Below, piece by piece: positions 1-8,163 of a stretch of DNA of 64,000 bases; position 1 is the stretch's first letter, and each line of letters begins with the position of its first letter. A program made the translations under genes and the position numbers. The stretch comes from Nitrososphaerota archaeon. GTDB lineage: Archaea > Thermoproteota > Nitrososphaeria > Conexivisphaerales > Conexivisphaeraceae. Location of the stretch: assembly GCA_015522695.1 (NCBI GenBank), contig WALT01000025.1, forward strand, positions 62,001-126,000, written 5' to 3'. The notes beneath the pieces are model-generated. The model saw nothing but the letters and a program-made list of their open reading frames with translations, was not told the DNA's origin and searched no databases.

Positions 1-371
1 GGGGGGCGTTTACGGTCGAGCTTAACGGTATAGGAGGCTTCCCCTCGAACAGGAACCCCAGGATCGTGTGGATAGGCATCCATGAAGGATACACGGAACT
101 GCGCGCTTTACACGATGAAGTGGAAGGGGTACTTATACGGCGTTTCCCTCGAGAAGGACGTGAGTTCAAAGCTCATCTCACGATCGCTAGGATCAGGAGA
201 GGAGGCCGAGCCTTAGCGCCACTTCTGGAGAGGTTCGCGGGTGAGGATTTCGGCACGATCCACATCAGAGAATTTAAGCTGAAGCGGAGTGAGCTGACAC
301 CGCGAGGTCCCATATACACCGATATAGAGGTGTACCCACTTGAAGATAGAGGAGATCCTGGAGAGGGCTAG
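1..371 (+). CDS. thpR: RNA 2',3'-cyclic phosphodiesterase (ThpR/LigT), 3' part
   Basis: The frame is open from the first base, so the gene begins outside the window and only its C-terminal half (about 122 codons) is present. The second conserved HxTx motif of the 2H phosphoesterase superfamily is visible as AHLTIAR, and the family's closing segment, ending LTPRGPIYTDIEVYPL, is clear. An internal GTG at 66 gives a shorter frame but would cut conserved sequence. The family hydrolyses 2',3'-cyclic phosphate RNA ends and can ligate tRNA halves in vitro. The 3' end overlaps the CCA-adding enzyme gene by 32 bp; this thpR-cca adjacency is seen in other archaea and fits a shared tRNA 3'-end maturation role. 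Confidence 0.85.
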   Translation, partial: GAFTVELNGIGGFPSNRNPRIVWIGIHEGYTELRALHDEVEGVLIRRFPREGREFKAHLTIARIRRGGRALAPLLERFAGEDFGTIHIREFKLKRSELTPRGPIYTDIEVYPLEDRGDPGEG

Positions 372-1695
372 GGAGGAGCTCAGACCCGGGGAGGAAGAAA
401 GGGAGAGGCTGGGAAGGGTAGCGAAGGGGATCATGGAGAAGGTGGAGGAGATCATGGAGAGGAAAGGCCTCGAAGGGGAGGCCAGGTTAGGAGGATCATA
501 CGCACACGGTACATGGTTGTCAGGTCAAGCAGATGTGGACGTATTCATATTGCTCGAACCCGGGGTCAGCCTCGATGAGGAGGGAGTAGGGATAGCATTG
601 GACTCAGCTAGAGGTTCAAGGGTCGAGATCAGGTATGCTGAGCATCCGTATGTGAGGACGGAGGTTGATGACGTCAGGGTCGAGCTCGTCCCATGTTATA
701 ATGTTAGGCAGGGAGCATGGATCAGCGCTGCCGATAGATCGCCCTATCACACCGAATATCTATTGAAAAGGCTCGATGATGAAATCAGGGATGAGATAAG
801 GTTGGCGAAGGCCTTCATGACCTCCATAGGGGTTTATGGAGCGGAGATAAAGGTCCGTGGTTTCAGTGGGTATCTCATCGAGATACTCGTACTAGCCTAT
901 GGAGGCTTCCATGAACTCCTGGATGAAGTGATAACGTGGAGGAAGGGGGAGATAATATCACCAGAACCTCTCAACGTCGATGTGGGGAGATTTCATAAGG
1001 GAGCTCCATTGATAGTTCCTGATCCTGTAGATCAGAGGAGAAACATAGCCGCTGCGGTCTCCAATGAGAGTTTAGGGACGTTCATTTTAGCCGCCGAACG
1101 ATTTCTGAGAGATCCGAGCATGGCGTTCTTCAGGGGCCGCCCACAGCCACTGACCAGCGTTAATGCTTCCCATCTAGCTGAGAACATCGTGGTCGTAGTA
1201 TTCGAAAAGCCGGATAAGCCCGGAGATATCCTGTGGGGAGAGGTATGGAAGACGGCGAAGGGATTCGCTGCATATCTCAACAGGAGAGGATTTAGGGTTC
1301 TGAGATACACGGCCACCGAGGATTCCTATACTATATCTATAGCGTTCTTGATGGAGACCACGAGATGTTGCAGGTTGAAGACGAGGAAAGGACCCAGCGT
1401 TTTCATGAGGGACGCCAGGAATAAATTCGTGGAAGCTAGGGTCAGGGAGGGAAACAACGTCGTCTGGGTAGGTGAAGATGGACGTCTCTATTCCCTGTCA
1501 CCAAGGTTGGAGACCACGGCGGGGGAGGCGTTGTTGGAAGCGCTGAAGATGCCCGTCGAGGTCGCGGGAGCCGCCAAGGGATTGGTGGACACACTAAAGA
1601 GGACCTCGAGGGTTTTCTGTGGATGGGAGACGGTTGGCGGGGGCTATAAATCGATGTGGCTCAGCGTTCTGGGGGTATCGACGGGACACGCCTAG
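340..1695 (+). CDS. cca: CCA-adding enzyme (class I tRNA nucleotidyltransferase)
   Basis: 451 aa, normal for archaeal class I CCA-adding enzymes. It adds or repairs CCA at tRNA 3' ends; at least two tRNA genes in this window (Pro, Gln) do not encode CCA. The nucleotidyltransferase signature is intact: the Gly-Gly-Ser loop at residues 51-53 followed by metal-binding Asp65 and Asp67, with a third carboxylate around residues 110-115 in VDDVRVELVP. The family element around KVRGFSGYLIEIL follows. The start is TTG at 340, giving a 32-bp overlap with thpR; no ATG near it gives a better fit. The kinase gene at 1706 begins 10 bp after its stop. Confidence 0.93.
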   Translation: MKIEEILERAREELRPGEEERERLGRVAKGIMEKVEEIMERKGLEGEARLGGSYAHGTWLSGQADVDVFILLEPGVSLDEEGVGIALDSARGSRVEIRYAEHPYVRTEVDDVRVELVPCYNVRQGAWISAADRSPYHTEYLLKRLDDEIRDEIRLAKAFMTSIGVYGAEIKVRGFSGYLIEILVLAYGGFHELLDEVITWRKGEIISPEPLNVDVGRFHKGAPLIVPDPVDQRRNIAAAVSNESLGTFILAAERFLRDPSMAFFRGRPQPLTSVNASHLAENIVVVVFEKPDKPGDILWGEVWKTAKGFAAYLNRRGFRVLRYTATEDSYTISIAFLMETTRCCRLKTRKGPSVFMRDARNKFVEARVREGNNVVWVGEDGRLYSLSPRLETTAGEALLEALKMPVEVAGAAKGLVDTLKRTSRVFCGWETVGGGYKSMWLSVLGVSTGHA

Positions 1696-1705
1696 CGTGT
1701 CCCCC

Positions 1706-2482
1706 ATGGAGCTAGCCTCTGAGCATCCAGAGCTATTGGCCTATCCAACCGGTGACCTCGATCTGGCGTTTAAGAGGGCGAAGGTCCTCGTCGATATGGG
1801 CATTGAGGAGGTAATACTCATCGGAGGGAAAACCTTGGGTAAGGTCAAGGTTCTAGGTAAGGGGAAATCCTCGATCGTCGTCGCGTGTAAAACGAAAGGG
1901 AAGATCCTAGCTGCGAAGATCAGGAGGATGGACTCTCCCAGATCGAGTTTGAAGCGGGAGGCCGAGGCGCTGATCTCGGTCAACGAGATAGGAGTGGGTC
2001 CAAGGCTACTGTCCTATACGGATGACGTGATCATCATGGACTTGATACCAGGTGAGCCGCTGCGCATGTTCTTGGCGGAGGCTAGCAACGCTAAACCCGA
2101 TAGATCCCTCGGGCCCCTGCTTTCAGCGATGATCAAAGCTAGGCTCCTGGATAGAGCCGGGATAGATCACGGTGAGCTTCACGACCCCAGAGAACACGTT
2201 GTGGTGATCTGCGGTAGCCTAGCTGAAATAATCGACTTCGGGTCCTCAAGTACCCAGAGGAGGCCAGCTAACGTGACTAAGCTCATCCAAGCCCTATTCA
2301 TAGGAGGACCCTACTCGAAGGTACTCTCCCGCGAGTGGAAGGTGGACGGGCGAAGGCTCATGGAGATGCTCAGGATTTATAAACGGAGGATGGATGAAGA
2401 AAGTTTTGGAGCGACGCTGGAGGTACTGGAGAAGAATATAACTAGTGGGAAGCGTGGCTTCGAGAAGGGGGCCGTCGTCTAG
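1706..2482 (+). CDS. COG2112-type predicted Ser/Thr kinase (Bud32/RIO-like)
   Basis: About 258 aa from the ATG at 1706 (a GTG at 1697 is also possible; the frame is open farther upstream, but that overlaps cca). It resembles the archaeal COG2112 atypical kinases. Seen are a glycine-rich loop near residues 50-57, a likely ATP-binding Lys71 in AAKIRR, the catalytic-loop equivalent DHGEL at 154-158 in place of HRD, and DFG at 177-179. Substrate and role are not established; the context with cca, thpR and a tRNA gene suggests tRNA or ribosome biology, which is inference. Its stop codon lies inside the D-arm of tRNA-Pro, so the last 16 bp of the gene are also tRNA. Confidence 0.8.
   Translation: MELASEHPELLAYPTGDLDLAFKRAKVLVDMGIEEVILIGGKTLGKVKVLGKGKSSIVVACKTKGKILAAKIRRMDSPRSSLKREAEALISVNEIGVGPRLLSYTDDVIIMDLIPGEPLRMFLAEASNAKPDRSLGPLLSAMIKARLLDRAGIDHGELHDPREHVVVICGSLAEIIDFGSSSTQRRPANVTKLIQALFIGGPYSKVLSREWKVDGRRLMEMLRIYKRRMDEESFGATLEVLEKNITSGKRGFEKGAVV
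2435..2443 (+). promoter_or_regulatory. TATA box for tRNA-Pro inside the kinase gene
   Basis: AATATAACT is centred about 28 bp before the first base of tRNA-Pro, the spacing expected for an archaeal TATA element. It lies entirely within the 3' coding sequence of the upstream kinase. Confidence 0.5.
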
Positions 2483-2541
2483 CATGGAAGGATGCCAGCC
2501 TGGGGCGCTGGTGGTCCGGGGTTCAAATCCCCGCGGCCCCA
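2467..2541 (+). tRNA. tRNA-Pro (GGG)
   Basis: The acceptor stem GGGGCCG/CGGCCCC pairs in all seven positions. The anticodon stem CCAGC/GCTGG encloses loop CTGGGGC, giving anticodon GGG, and the T-arm is CGGGG-TTCAAAT-CCCCG. The discriminator is A (2541); no CCA is encoded (ATCATC follows). No intron. The 5' 16 bases overlap the end of the preceding kinase gene. Confidence 0.95.
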
Positions 2542-2783
2542 TCATCAAGATATTCTCTATCTTTACAATTCCCTAGGGTAGACTCCTAAACCCCCTTTAT
2601 CCCCATCGCGCCAAACTTTGTAAAGATAGTAGTTGCCAGCCGATTTCTTTATCACACGGTAGACATTGGATTTTGCCAACAACGCCTCTCCATGGCATCT
2701 CCTCGATCATGGAAGATCCTTGCACGTTTTGTCAGCTTACCCCTTTCACATCCCCCTGACGGTCTCAAATGGTCTTTAACCGT

Positions 2784-3134
2784 TCACGGTCTCTCCCTGT
2801 ACTTCTCATATTCCTCCCATATCGTCCCTTCCACTACTTGAAAGTATAGCCTCGTTGCATACGGCATTTTCTCCAAGTTTGACTCTATGGCATCGATCAC
2901 GAATGGTATCGCCCTTTTCGATATGACCAACTTAAATTTCATCGGTAGATTGGGATCTTGGAGGACGCTGATCTTATCCCTCAACTCATCAGGTGCTTTG
3001 TTCCTGGACTCTTCCTCCACTATCCTATACCACCTATTGAGGACCTCTGGATCCAATCCCTCCTTCAACCTTTCAATCTTAGCGATCATCTTCTCGATGA
3101 ACTTCATTATCACATCGTTGTCCTTGCTGCGCAT
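2784..3134 (-). CDS. Hypothetical protein, 116 aa
   Basis: I do not recognise this protein. It is charged and appears largely helical, with no membrane segment or signal peptide. The ATG at 3134 gives 116 aa; an in-frame Met at residue 10 (MKFIEKMIAKIERL) may be the real start. The codon use matches the bona fide genes around it. It stands alone on the minus strand, 71 bp downstream of the moeA stop. The 242 bp between tRNA-Pro and its stop hold no further gene that I can see. Confidence 0.55.
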   Translation of the reverse strand: MRSKDNDVIMKFIEKMIAKIERLKEGLDPEVLNRWYRIVEEESRNKAPDELRDKISVLQDPNLPMKFKLVISKRAIPFVIDAIESNLEKMPYATRLYFQVVEGTIWEEYEKYRERP

Positions 3135-3205
3135 ACACGCACAACTGTGTACATGAAACTAGTAGGATTTCAAGTAGCCTTCTGTTGATAATGGTGTATA
3201 AGGTG

Positions 3206-4396
3206 TTAAACTAAATATTCGGGAACGTGGACCGTTATCACATCTTCCAAAGTTCCTGGTCCCCCCGTCACAAAACCATTTACATCGCGTAACGATATTC
3301 CATGATAGTCCATGATCATATGAGTAGCCACGGGAGGATAGCTTCCTTCATCCAAGGAAAACCATAGCACATTACGTTCCGTCAGGGTTAGTGGAGCTGC
3401 CAGGCGAGCCTTAACGATCCTATCCACGTTCACGTTGCCCATAAGCGTCCCCATCAACGGTGCCACGACCAGGACGAGCCCATTTATCGCCGGCTGTCTA
3501 GGGCCGGGCAGCATGACCACCGGTTTACCATCGAGCACAGCCCCTGATACCTTGCTGGCGTCGACGACGTCCAGCCCTATGAACGCCTCCGCCGGCCTCA
3601 GGGATAACGCGGATTTTATGGTGACGTCACCGGCACTAGGGCCTGTGCCCCCCACGGTTATCACAGCGCTGAATCGCTTGACCCCGTCCCGTACGTGTCT
3701 TGCTATCTCCATGATATCGTCAGGTACCACCCCCATGTTAGAGGGCGTGCATCCCATTCTTTTCAGTGCCAAGGTTACCGCGAGATGGCGAGTAGTCGTT
3801 TTGAGCTCCGATGATTCATCGAGTGTGATCTCGCTGCCCACCGATAGAACACCCACGATGGGCTTCATGTACACCGGAATATAGTCGCGGCCTAAGCTGT
3901 GCACCAACTCCATGTCCAACGGCGTCAATCTACGCCCTGCCCTCAACAGAGGGGTTCCTCCCTTGAGGCTCGATCCCCTTGGCGCGATGTTTTCCATCCT
4001 GGAAGGCGGACGGGAAACCGTTAACGATCCTTCCCTTTCCACCGCCTCCTCAAGCGGTATCAGCGCCACGTCATCGTCCTTTATCTGACAGCCAGTGCGA
4101 GCCCTGACCGCAGATCCCGGACGCACAGAATCTATCACATCCCCCGGCAGGCACTCCTCTGCGATTTCGAGGTTCAACGGAGGTCGACCTGCCTGCACCT
4201 TCACCAGAAACCCGTCCAGGATACATGTGTTCTCCCGTGGCTCATCTCCAAGCGTCCTTATCTCCTCCGCTAACACGCGACCTAGACCTTCCTCAACTGG
4301 CACATACTCGATGGGGGATCCACCTCTAGGCGCTAGCATCCTGACGGCATCCCCTGGATCCATTCTATGCCGCAGCGCCATCGCTGACATCCCCAC
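3206..4396 (-). CDS. moeA: MoeA-like molybdopterin molybdenumtransferase, divergent
   Basis: 396 aa with the MoeA architecture, in which Mo or W is inserted into adenylylated molybdopterin. Recognisable are the N-terminal region up to the substrate-loop equivalent ILDGFLVK (about residue 60), the central MogA-like domain with SVGSEITL and the phosphate-loop equivalent VGGTGPSAGD, and LPGPRQPAI. Usual family versions are DGYA, SGGxSxGD and LPGNP, so several active-site segments are altered. The start could be GTG 4396 or ATG 4390. The 58-codon ORF just upstream is on the same strand. It may be a second MoeA paralogue with a specialised metal or substrate; no other molybdopterin genes are in the window. 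Confidence 0.8.
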   Translation of the reverse strand: MGMSAMALRHRMDPGDAVRMLAPRGGSPIEYVPVEEGLGRVLAEEIRTLGDEPRENTCILDGFLVKVQAGRPPLNLEIAEECLPGDVIDSVRPGSAVRARTGCQIKDDDVALIPLEEAVEREGSLTVSRPPSRMENIAPRGSSLKGGTPLLRAGRRLTPLDMELVHSLGRDYIPVYMKPIVGVLSVGSEITLDESSELKTTTRHLAVTLALKRMGCTPSNMGVVPDDIMEIARHVRDGVKRFSAVITVGGTGPSAGDVTIKSALSLRPAEAFIGLDVVDASKVSGAVLDGKPVVMLPGPRQPAINGLVLVVAPLMGTLMGNVNVDRIVKARLAAPLTLTERNVLWFSLDEGSYPPVATHMIMDYHGISLRDVNGFVTGGPGTLEDVITVHVPEYLV

Positions 4397-4431
4397 AGCG
4401 ATCGGATTCAGGGTCCTTCAACGGGGCTTCT

Positions 4432-4608
4432 TCATGCTCTGTTCGGGCCGTATCGAGGTGATCCCCCTGTATCCTTTGCCCCTTCACGTAATTCGATGAT
4501 CTCAGCCTCGATCATCCTCCTACCCATGAACTCGAGGAGGAATGGATCCGGAAGGACATAAGCATAACGGCGTTCACCAGATGTTCGAACAACATCCCGA
4601 AACCTCAT
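4432..4608 (-). CDS. Small hypothetical protein, 58 aa
   Basis: An ATG-initiated ORF of 58 codons ending in TGA lies just before moeA on the same strand. The product is rich in Arg and Glu, starts MRFRDVVRTSGERRY and contains LPDPFLLEFMGRRMIEAEI; I recognise no family. An AT-rich promoter-like stretch with TTTAAA and CTTAAA lies 10-45 bp upstream, and the gap to moeA is short, so it could be the first gene of the moeA transcript. Its small size makes it uncertain. Confidence 0.4.
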   Translation of the reverse strand: MRFRDVVRTSGERRYAYVLPDPFLLEFMGRRMIEAEIIELREGAKDTGGSPRYGPNRA

Positions 4609-4675
4609 AATAGTTTATACTAGTTTAAGCATTTAAACACATAGTTTATTATTTGCCCAGAAATATATATGTCAG
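4609..4675. promoter_or_regulatory. AT-rich divergent promoter region
   Basis: This gap is strikingly AT-rich compared with its surroundings. On the plus strand TTTATTAT (about 4645-4652) sits about 25-30 bp before the ECF S-component start, as expected for a leaderless archaeal gene. On the minus strand TTTAAA and TATAAA-like motifs precede the small ORF. Confidence 0.45.
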
Positions 4676-5440
4676 GTGATGAAGGCACGGGAGATATCTG
4701 GGATAGCGATATGTGCAGCCGCCTACGCTTTAGCGATAGGCGCAACAGCATTCATACCTACTCCATGGGGAGTTGGCCATTTTAGCCCTGGCGTCGTCGT
4801 GCCAGGGGTATTCGCGATCTGGATGGGACCGGTCGTCGGCGGCCTCGGTGCAGCGCTCGGCAGATATATCGGAGATGTGCTTTTCCTCACGCCGGCTGGG
4901 CTAACGGACCCTTTACTCGCACTCATAGCCGGTGTGCCGTCGAACTTCGTAGCCTTCTATCTCCTCGGTGCTATGACCCACAAGCTCAAATCATGGCCCG
5001 GCTTCGTCGTCTCCACGATGATCTCCCTGATAGTCGGCAATTTCATGGCGGCATCGCTCGTGGGCCTTTACATGACGCTGATAGTCCCTAAGTGGGCTGT
5101 GATGCAACAGAGCCTTGTGGCCGGGATCGTGGTGGGATTGGCGCTATATTGGATAGTAACGATGGCTCCATTCATGTATATAATCGTTCCAGCAGTGCTC
5201 AGAGCCGGTGGCTTGAAGAGCGTGACCGACAATTGGAAGGAGGGAAGGGCGGCCAGCATGTTGGCGGCGTCCGTGGGGGTCTCACTGCCCTTACTCATCC
5301 TTTATCTAGCATGGATAGCCACGCCGTTCGGCAATCTGATGCGCGGAGTCGTGGGCGTAGGGCTCGAAAACTGGGTCCTGATATCCGCACTGCTCGTCAT
5401 ATCGTTCGGCGCGATCTCCTACAAGATCGGAGGGAGATGA
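4676..5440 (+). CDS. ECF transporter S component-like membrane protein
   Basis: 254 aa and very hydrophobic, with about six to seven membrane segments and the loops typical of energy-coupling-factor substrate-binding (S) subunits: the proximal WGVGHFSPGVVVPGVFAIWMG region and a small-residue-rich helix containing GGLGAALGRYIGD. The start is GTG 4676 or the adjacent in-frame ATG 4679. Substrate unknown. One base separates its stop from the pantoate kinase start, with an SD-like GGAGGG between, so the two are translationally coupled; the inferred substrate is therefore pantoate, pantothenate or another CoA precursor. The EcfA/EcfT energising module is not nearby. Confidence 0.72.
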   Translation: MMKAREISGIAICAAAYALAIGATAFIPTPWGVGHFSPGVVVPGVFAIWMGPVVGGLGAALGRYIGDVLFLTPAGLTDPLLALIAGVPSNFVAFYLLGAMTHKLKSWPGFVVSTMISLIVGNFMAASLVGLYMTLIVPKWAVMQQSLVAGIVVGLALYWIVTMAPFMYIIVPAVLRAGGLKSVTDNWKEGRAASMLAASVGVSLPLLILYLAWIATPFGNLMRGVVGVGLENWVLISALLVISFGAISYKIGGR

Positions 5441-5441
5441 A

Positions 5442-6353
5442 GTGGAGGAGGCACTCGTATTCGCGCCCGCCGCTATATCGACCTTCTATGCACCAAAGGA
5501 TTGTGAAGGCGATGGCAGTCTAACCCTCGCCGGGGCATGGGGTGGGGGATTTAAGCTCGATAAAGGCGTCCTTACACATGTCACGTTAGGGAAGGGAGAG
5601 GATGAAGTGGAGATCGGGGGTGGTTGGAACCCCGGAACGAGCCTCACGGCGGTAAATGTCGCAAGACGGAAGTTAAAATTCCATGGCGCCCTGAAGGTCA
5701 GGCACAGGGTCGAGGTACCGGTGGGGGCAGGATTTGGAAGCAGTGCTGCAGGAGCTGTAGGCGTGGGGGTGGGCTCAGCCCTCTTGGCTGGCGCTAGCTA
5801 TGATATAGGGATAGAGATCGCACATGAGGCGGACATAATCGCCAGGACTGGACTGCAGACTGCCGCAGCTACATCATGTATAGATGGTCCTGCCGGCGTT
5901 ATAGTGGATCCAGGGTACCCAGGTAGCTGCAAGAAGGTGGACGTGCCGAGCTGCGATCTGGCCGTCGTCACGATAACGCTTGGGATTATAGATAAACGCG
6001 AGATCTTGGTCGACAGGAATAGGAACGAGGAGTTGAGGAGTCTGGGGTTGGAGGTGCTCGACAAGGTATCTTCCGAGGGTACGATAGAATCCCTCATGAT
6101 GTGGAGCTATGAATTCGCCCAGAGGGCTGGATTCCTCGATCCGGTCCTGAAGAGGATGCTGGCGGAGATAAGTGCTCATGAGCACGTTATCGGGGCATCG
6201 CAAAACATGATAGGTAGGGCCCTTCATGCCCTCGTGAAGGGGACTGGACATGCCATTTTACTGGCTGAGGGCATTTCAAGCGCCTATCCGGATGCACGCA
6301 TCGATTTATATGGACTCTACTGGAGTAAGCCTAAAGGTCTAATAAGAACCTAA
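5442..6353 (+). CDS. Pantoate kinase-like GHMP kinase
   Basis: 303 aa, matching COG1829 archaeal pantoate kinase in length and layout. In archaea this enzyme phosphorylates pantoate before phosphopantothenate synthetase in CoA synthesis. The GHMP phosphate-binding motif VGAGFGSSAAGAVG is at residues 95-108; the N-terminal FAPAAISTFYAP corresponds to the family APxHITGFF element; HEADIIARTGL follows near 128-138. The segment after RTGL (QTAAATSCIDGP) departs from the usual GDVAAQ, so specificity may differ. The start is GTG 5442, right after the ECF S gene. Its 3' end overlaps the archease gene on the opposite strand by 23 bp. Confidence 0.75.
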   Translation: MEEALVFAPAAISTFYAPKDCEGDGSLTLAGAWGGGFKLDKGVLTHVTLGKGEDEVEIGGGWNPGTSLTAVNVARRKLKFHGALKVRHRVEVPVGAGFGSSAAGAVGVGVGSALLAGASYDIGIEIAHEADIIARTGLQTAAATSCIDGPAGVIVDPGYPGSCKKVDVPSCDLAVVTITLGIIDKREILVDRNRNEELRSLGLEVLDKVSSEGTIESLMMWSYEFAQRAGFLDPVLKRMLAEISAHEHVIGASQNMIGRALHALVKGTGHAILLAEGISSAYPDARIDLYGLYWSKPKGLIRT

Positions 6354-6759
6354 CCGCATAGAGGTCGTCCTTCCTGTATATGTTCATCTCATGATAGGTC
6401 ACGGCCTTGACTTCCCGACCTATACCATGTCTCTGAGGGTCATAGCGTTCCCCCTTCATGTTCGCCTTAAGCACGTAATGGCCATGGCCACATTCAATCT
6501 TAACGTCGAACCTGGAATACGCCCTACCATCTATCGAAAACCTGTTCAGGATGCATTCCAGCCAATTGTAAAGCAGATTCTCCAGATCATTGCCTTCAAC
6601 CTCGCACCCATCGCTCAGACCCCTGCTGGATACGCGACGTATATCCAACATCAACGATAGCAAGGCCCTCGCGGCGTTCGCGAACGCCTCCTCATAGCTT
6701 CTGCCGTATGCCTCTAAGAAGGCATCCGAGCTGTAGTCCAATTGTTTATACCATCTCAA
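6331..6759 (-). CDS. Archease (RtcB RNA ligase activator)
   Basis: 142 aa, the usual archease size. Visible family features are an N-terminal DYSSDAFLEAYG in place of HTADIGIxAxG, the central LENLLYNWLECIL, and the C-terminal Ca-binding region EVKAVTYHEMNI ending FLLDL. Archease speeds GMP loading onto RtcB for tRNA splicing ligation; rtcB itself is not in the window. The gene begins 9 bp after ThiD-ThiN on the same strand, so the two are probably co-transcribed. Confidence 0.85.
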   Translation of the reverse strand: MRWYKQLDYSSDAFLEAYGRSYEEAFANAARALLSLMLDIRRVSSRGLSDGCEVEGNDLENLLYNWLECILNRFSIDGRAYSRFDVKIECGHGHYVLKANMKGERYDPQRHGIGREVKAVTYHEMNIYRKDDLYAVRFLLDL

Positions 6760-6768
6760 CGTCGGTCT

Positions 6769-8163
6769 CTACGATCTCTGCCGATCGCTTAACGTTTTCG
6801 CCAATGTCGATATCCTGTTAGCTACCTCAAGAGGGTTCCTCCCGAACACCATGATCATCGGTTCCTTGCCCATGTCCCCTCTGTGATAGATGACATCCGG
6901 GACTTCACCGATCCTTCTGATCGCCCATTCCACCCCCCATGGAACGCTTGCACCTTCCTTCTCCTTGATCTCCGGGGGTTCCATCCCCCTGTCATAATAG
7001 GATACATGAAGCCCCATCCCTTCAGCCGCTTCAAGGATGGATTCATCGAAGGAGATGTTGGCAGCCGATCTTATCCTAGGATCATGCTTCATGGCCGTCA
7101 GAACGGCCCTCGCCACATGTCTTGATCCATTGAACCTAGGTGGGGATGCTGCCGCCAGGCGGCCACCGACGACGGTGATCCTCCCTGGTATTCCAGCTAC
7201 TTCGCTCTCATCTTTGGCACCCTCTAGGGCGTAGACGAGGTTCATCCTGGTCTCCGGTATCAGCCTCGAAACCTCCATGTGGTTTGACAGCACGACCAGG
7301 GCCCTTTCGAGCGCTTCCACGATCACGTATTTGTCAGCATCCTTGTAGAGTGCAGCCATGGGATTAACTGGACCCACGCCGAGCCCCACCTTGAACCCTA
7401 ACCTTATCGCCTCGGTTACCAGCTCCTTCGCCCTTCCGATGGCGTCAAGTGGATGATGACCACGGGCAATACATGCAGCTATGAACGATGCGAACGAGCA
7501 GCCTGTTCCATGCGTCGTCTCGTCCCCCAACCTCGGGGCCTCGTAGAGTTTCACTCCATCCTTGTAGATGACAGCGTCGGTGGCGTTCTCCCCCATCCGC
7601 ACATGGCCACCTTTGACGACGACGTACTTGGCGCCTCCCTTTAAGATCCTTTTACCAGCTTCCACCATATCCTCCAGGCTTTCTATCCTCATGCCAGATA
7701 GGGCCTCCGCCTCGTATCTGTTCGGAGTCAACACGGTAGCCCTGGGCACGATCAGTTCCTTCATCGCGCTCATGGCCTCCGGCACGAGGAGCGGGTCGCC
7801 GCTCTTCGCCATCATCACGGGGTCCACCACGATGGGGACGTCGATTCCACCGATCTCCTCAACCACGGCCCGTATTATCTCTTCGCTGTAGAGCATGCCG
7901 GTTTTTATCGCGTCCACCCCTATGTCATCGACCACGGCCCGTATCTGACCCCTGACGAGATCCGATGGTAGACCTAGAACCTCCCTTACCTCCTTGGTGT
8001 TCTGGACCGTTATGGCCGTTATTGCGGTCATCCCGAACACGCGGCAAGCCGAGAAGGCCTTGAGATCTGCTTGTATCCCTGCGCCGCCGCCGGAGTCCGA
8101 ACCGGCTATCGTGAGCACCCTGGGCGCGCCGTTATAGATCATCGCGCACATCGAGTATATCAT
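6769..8163 (-). CDS. thiDN: Bifunctional HMP(-P) kinase / thiamine-phosphate synthase, ThiD-ThiN fusion
   Basis: 464 aa. Residues up to about 270 are Thi[20 protein letters not shown] near the N-terminus, [21 protein letters not shown] and the anion hole [12 protein letters not shown]. The remaining ~180 residues are ThiN, the archaeal thiamine-phosphate synthase that replaces ThiE, with the region around [16 protein letters not shown]. The protein supplies thiamine phosphate from HMP and thiazole phosphates. The 8163 start overlaps the upstream gene by 32 bp; the in-frame ATG at 8142, just before the first ThiD motif, is at least as likely. Confidence 0.93.
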   Translation of the reverse strand: MIYSMCAMIYNGAPRVLTIAGSDSGGGAGIQADLKAFSACRVFGMTAITAITVQNTKEVREVLGLPSDLVRGQIRAVVDDIGVDAIKTGMLYSEEIIRAVVEEIGGIDVPIVVDPVMMAKSGDPLLVPEAMSAMKELIVPRATVLTPNRYEAEALSGMRIESLEDMVEAGKRILKGGAKYVVVKGGHVRMGENATDAVIYKDGVKLYEAPRLGDETTHGTGCSFASFIAACIARGHHPLDAIGRAKELVTEAIRLGFKVGLGVGPVNPMAALYKDADKYVIVEALERALVVLSNHMEVSRLIPETRMNLVYALEGAKDESEVAGIPGRITVVGGRLAAASPPRFNGSRHVARAVLTAMKHDPRIRSAANISFDESILEAAEGMGLHVSYYDRGMEPPEIKEKEGASVPWGVEWAIRRIGEVPDVIYHRGDMGKEPMIMVFGRNPLEVANRISTLAKTLSDRQRS

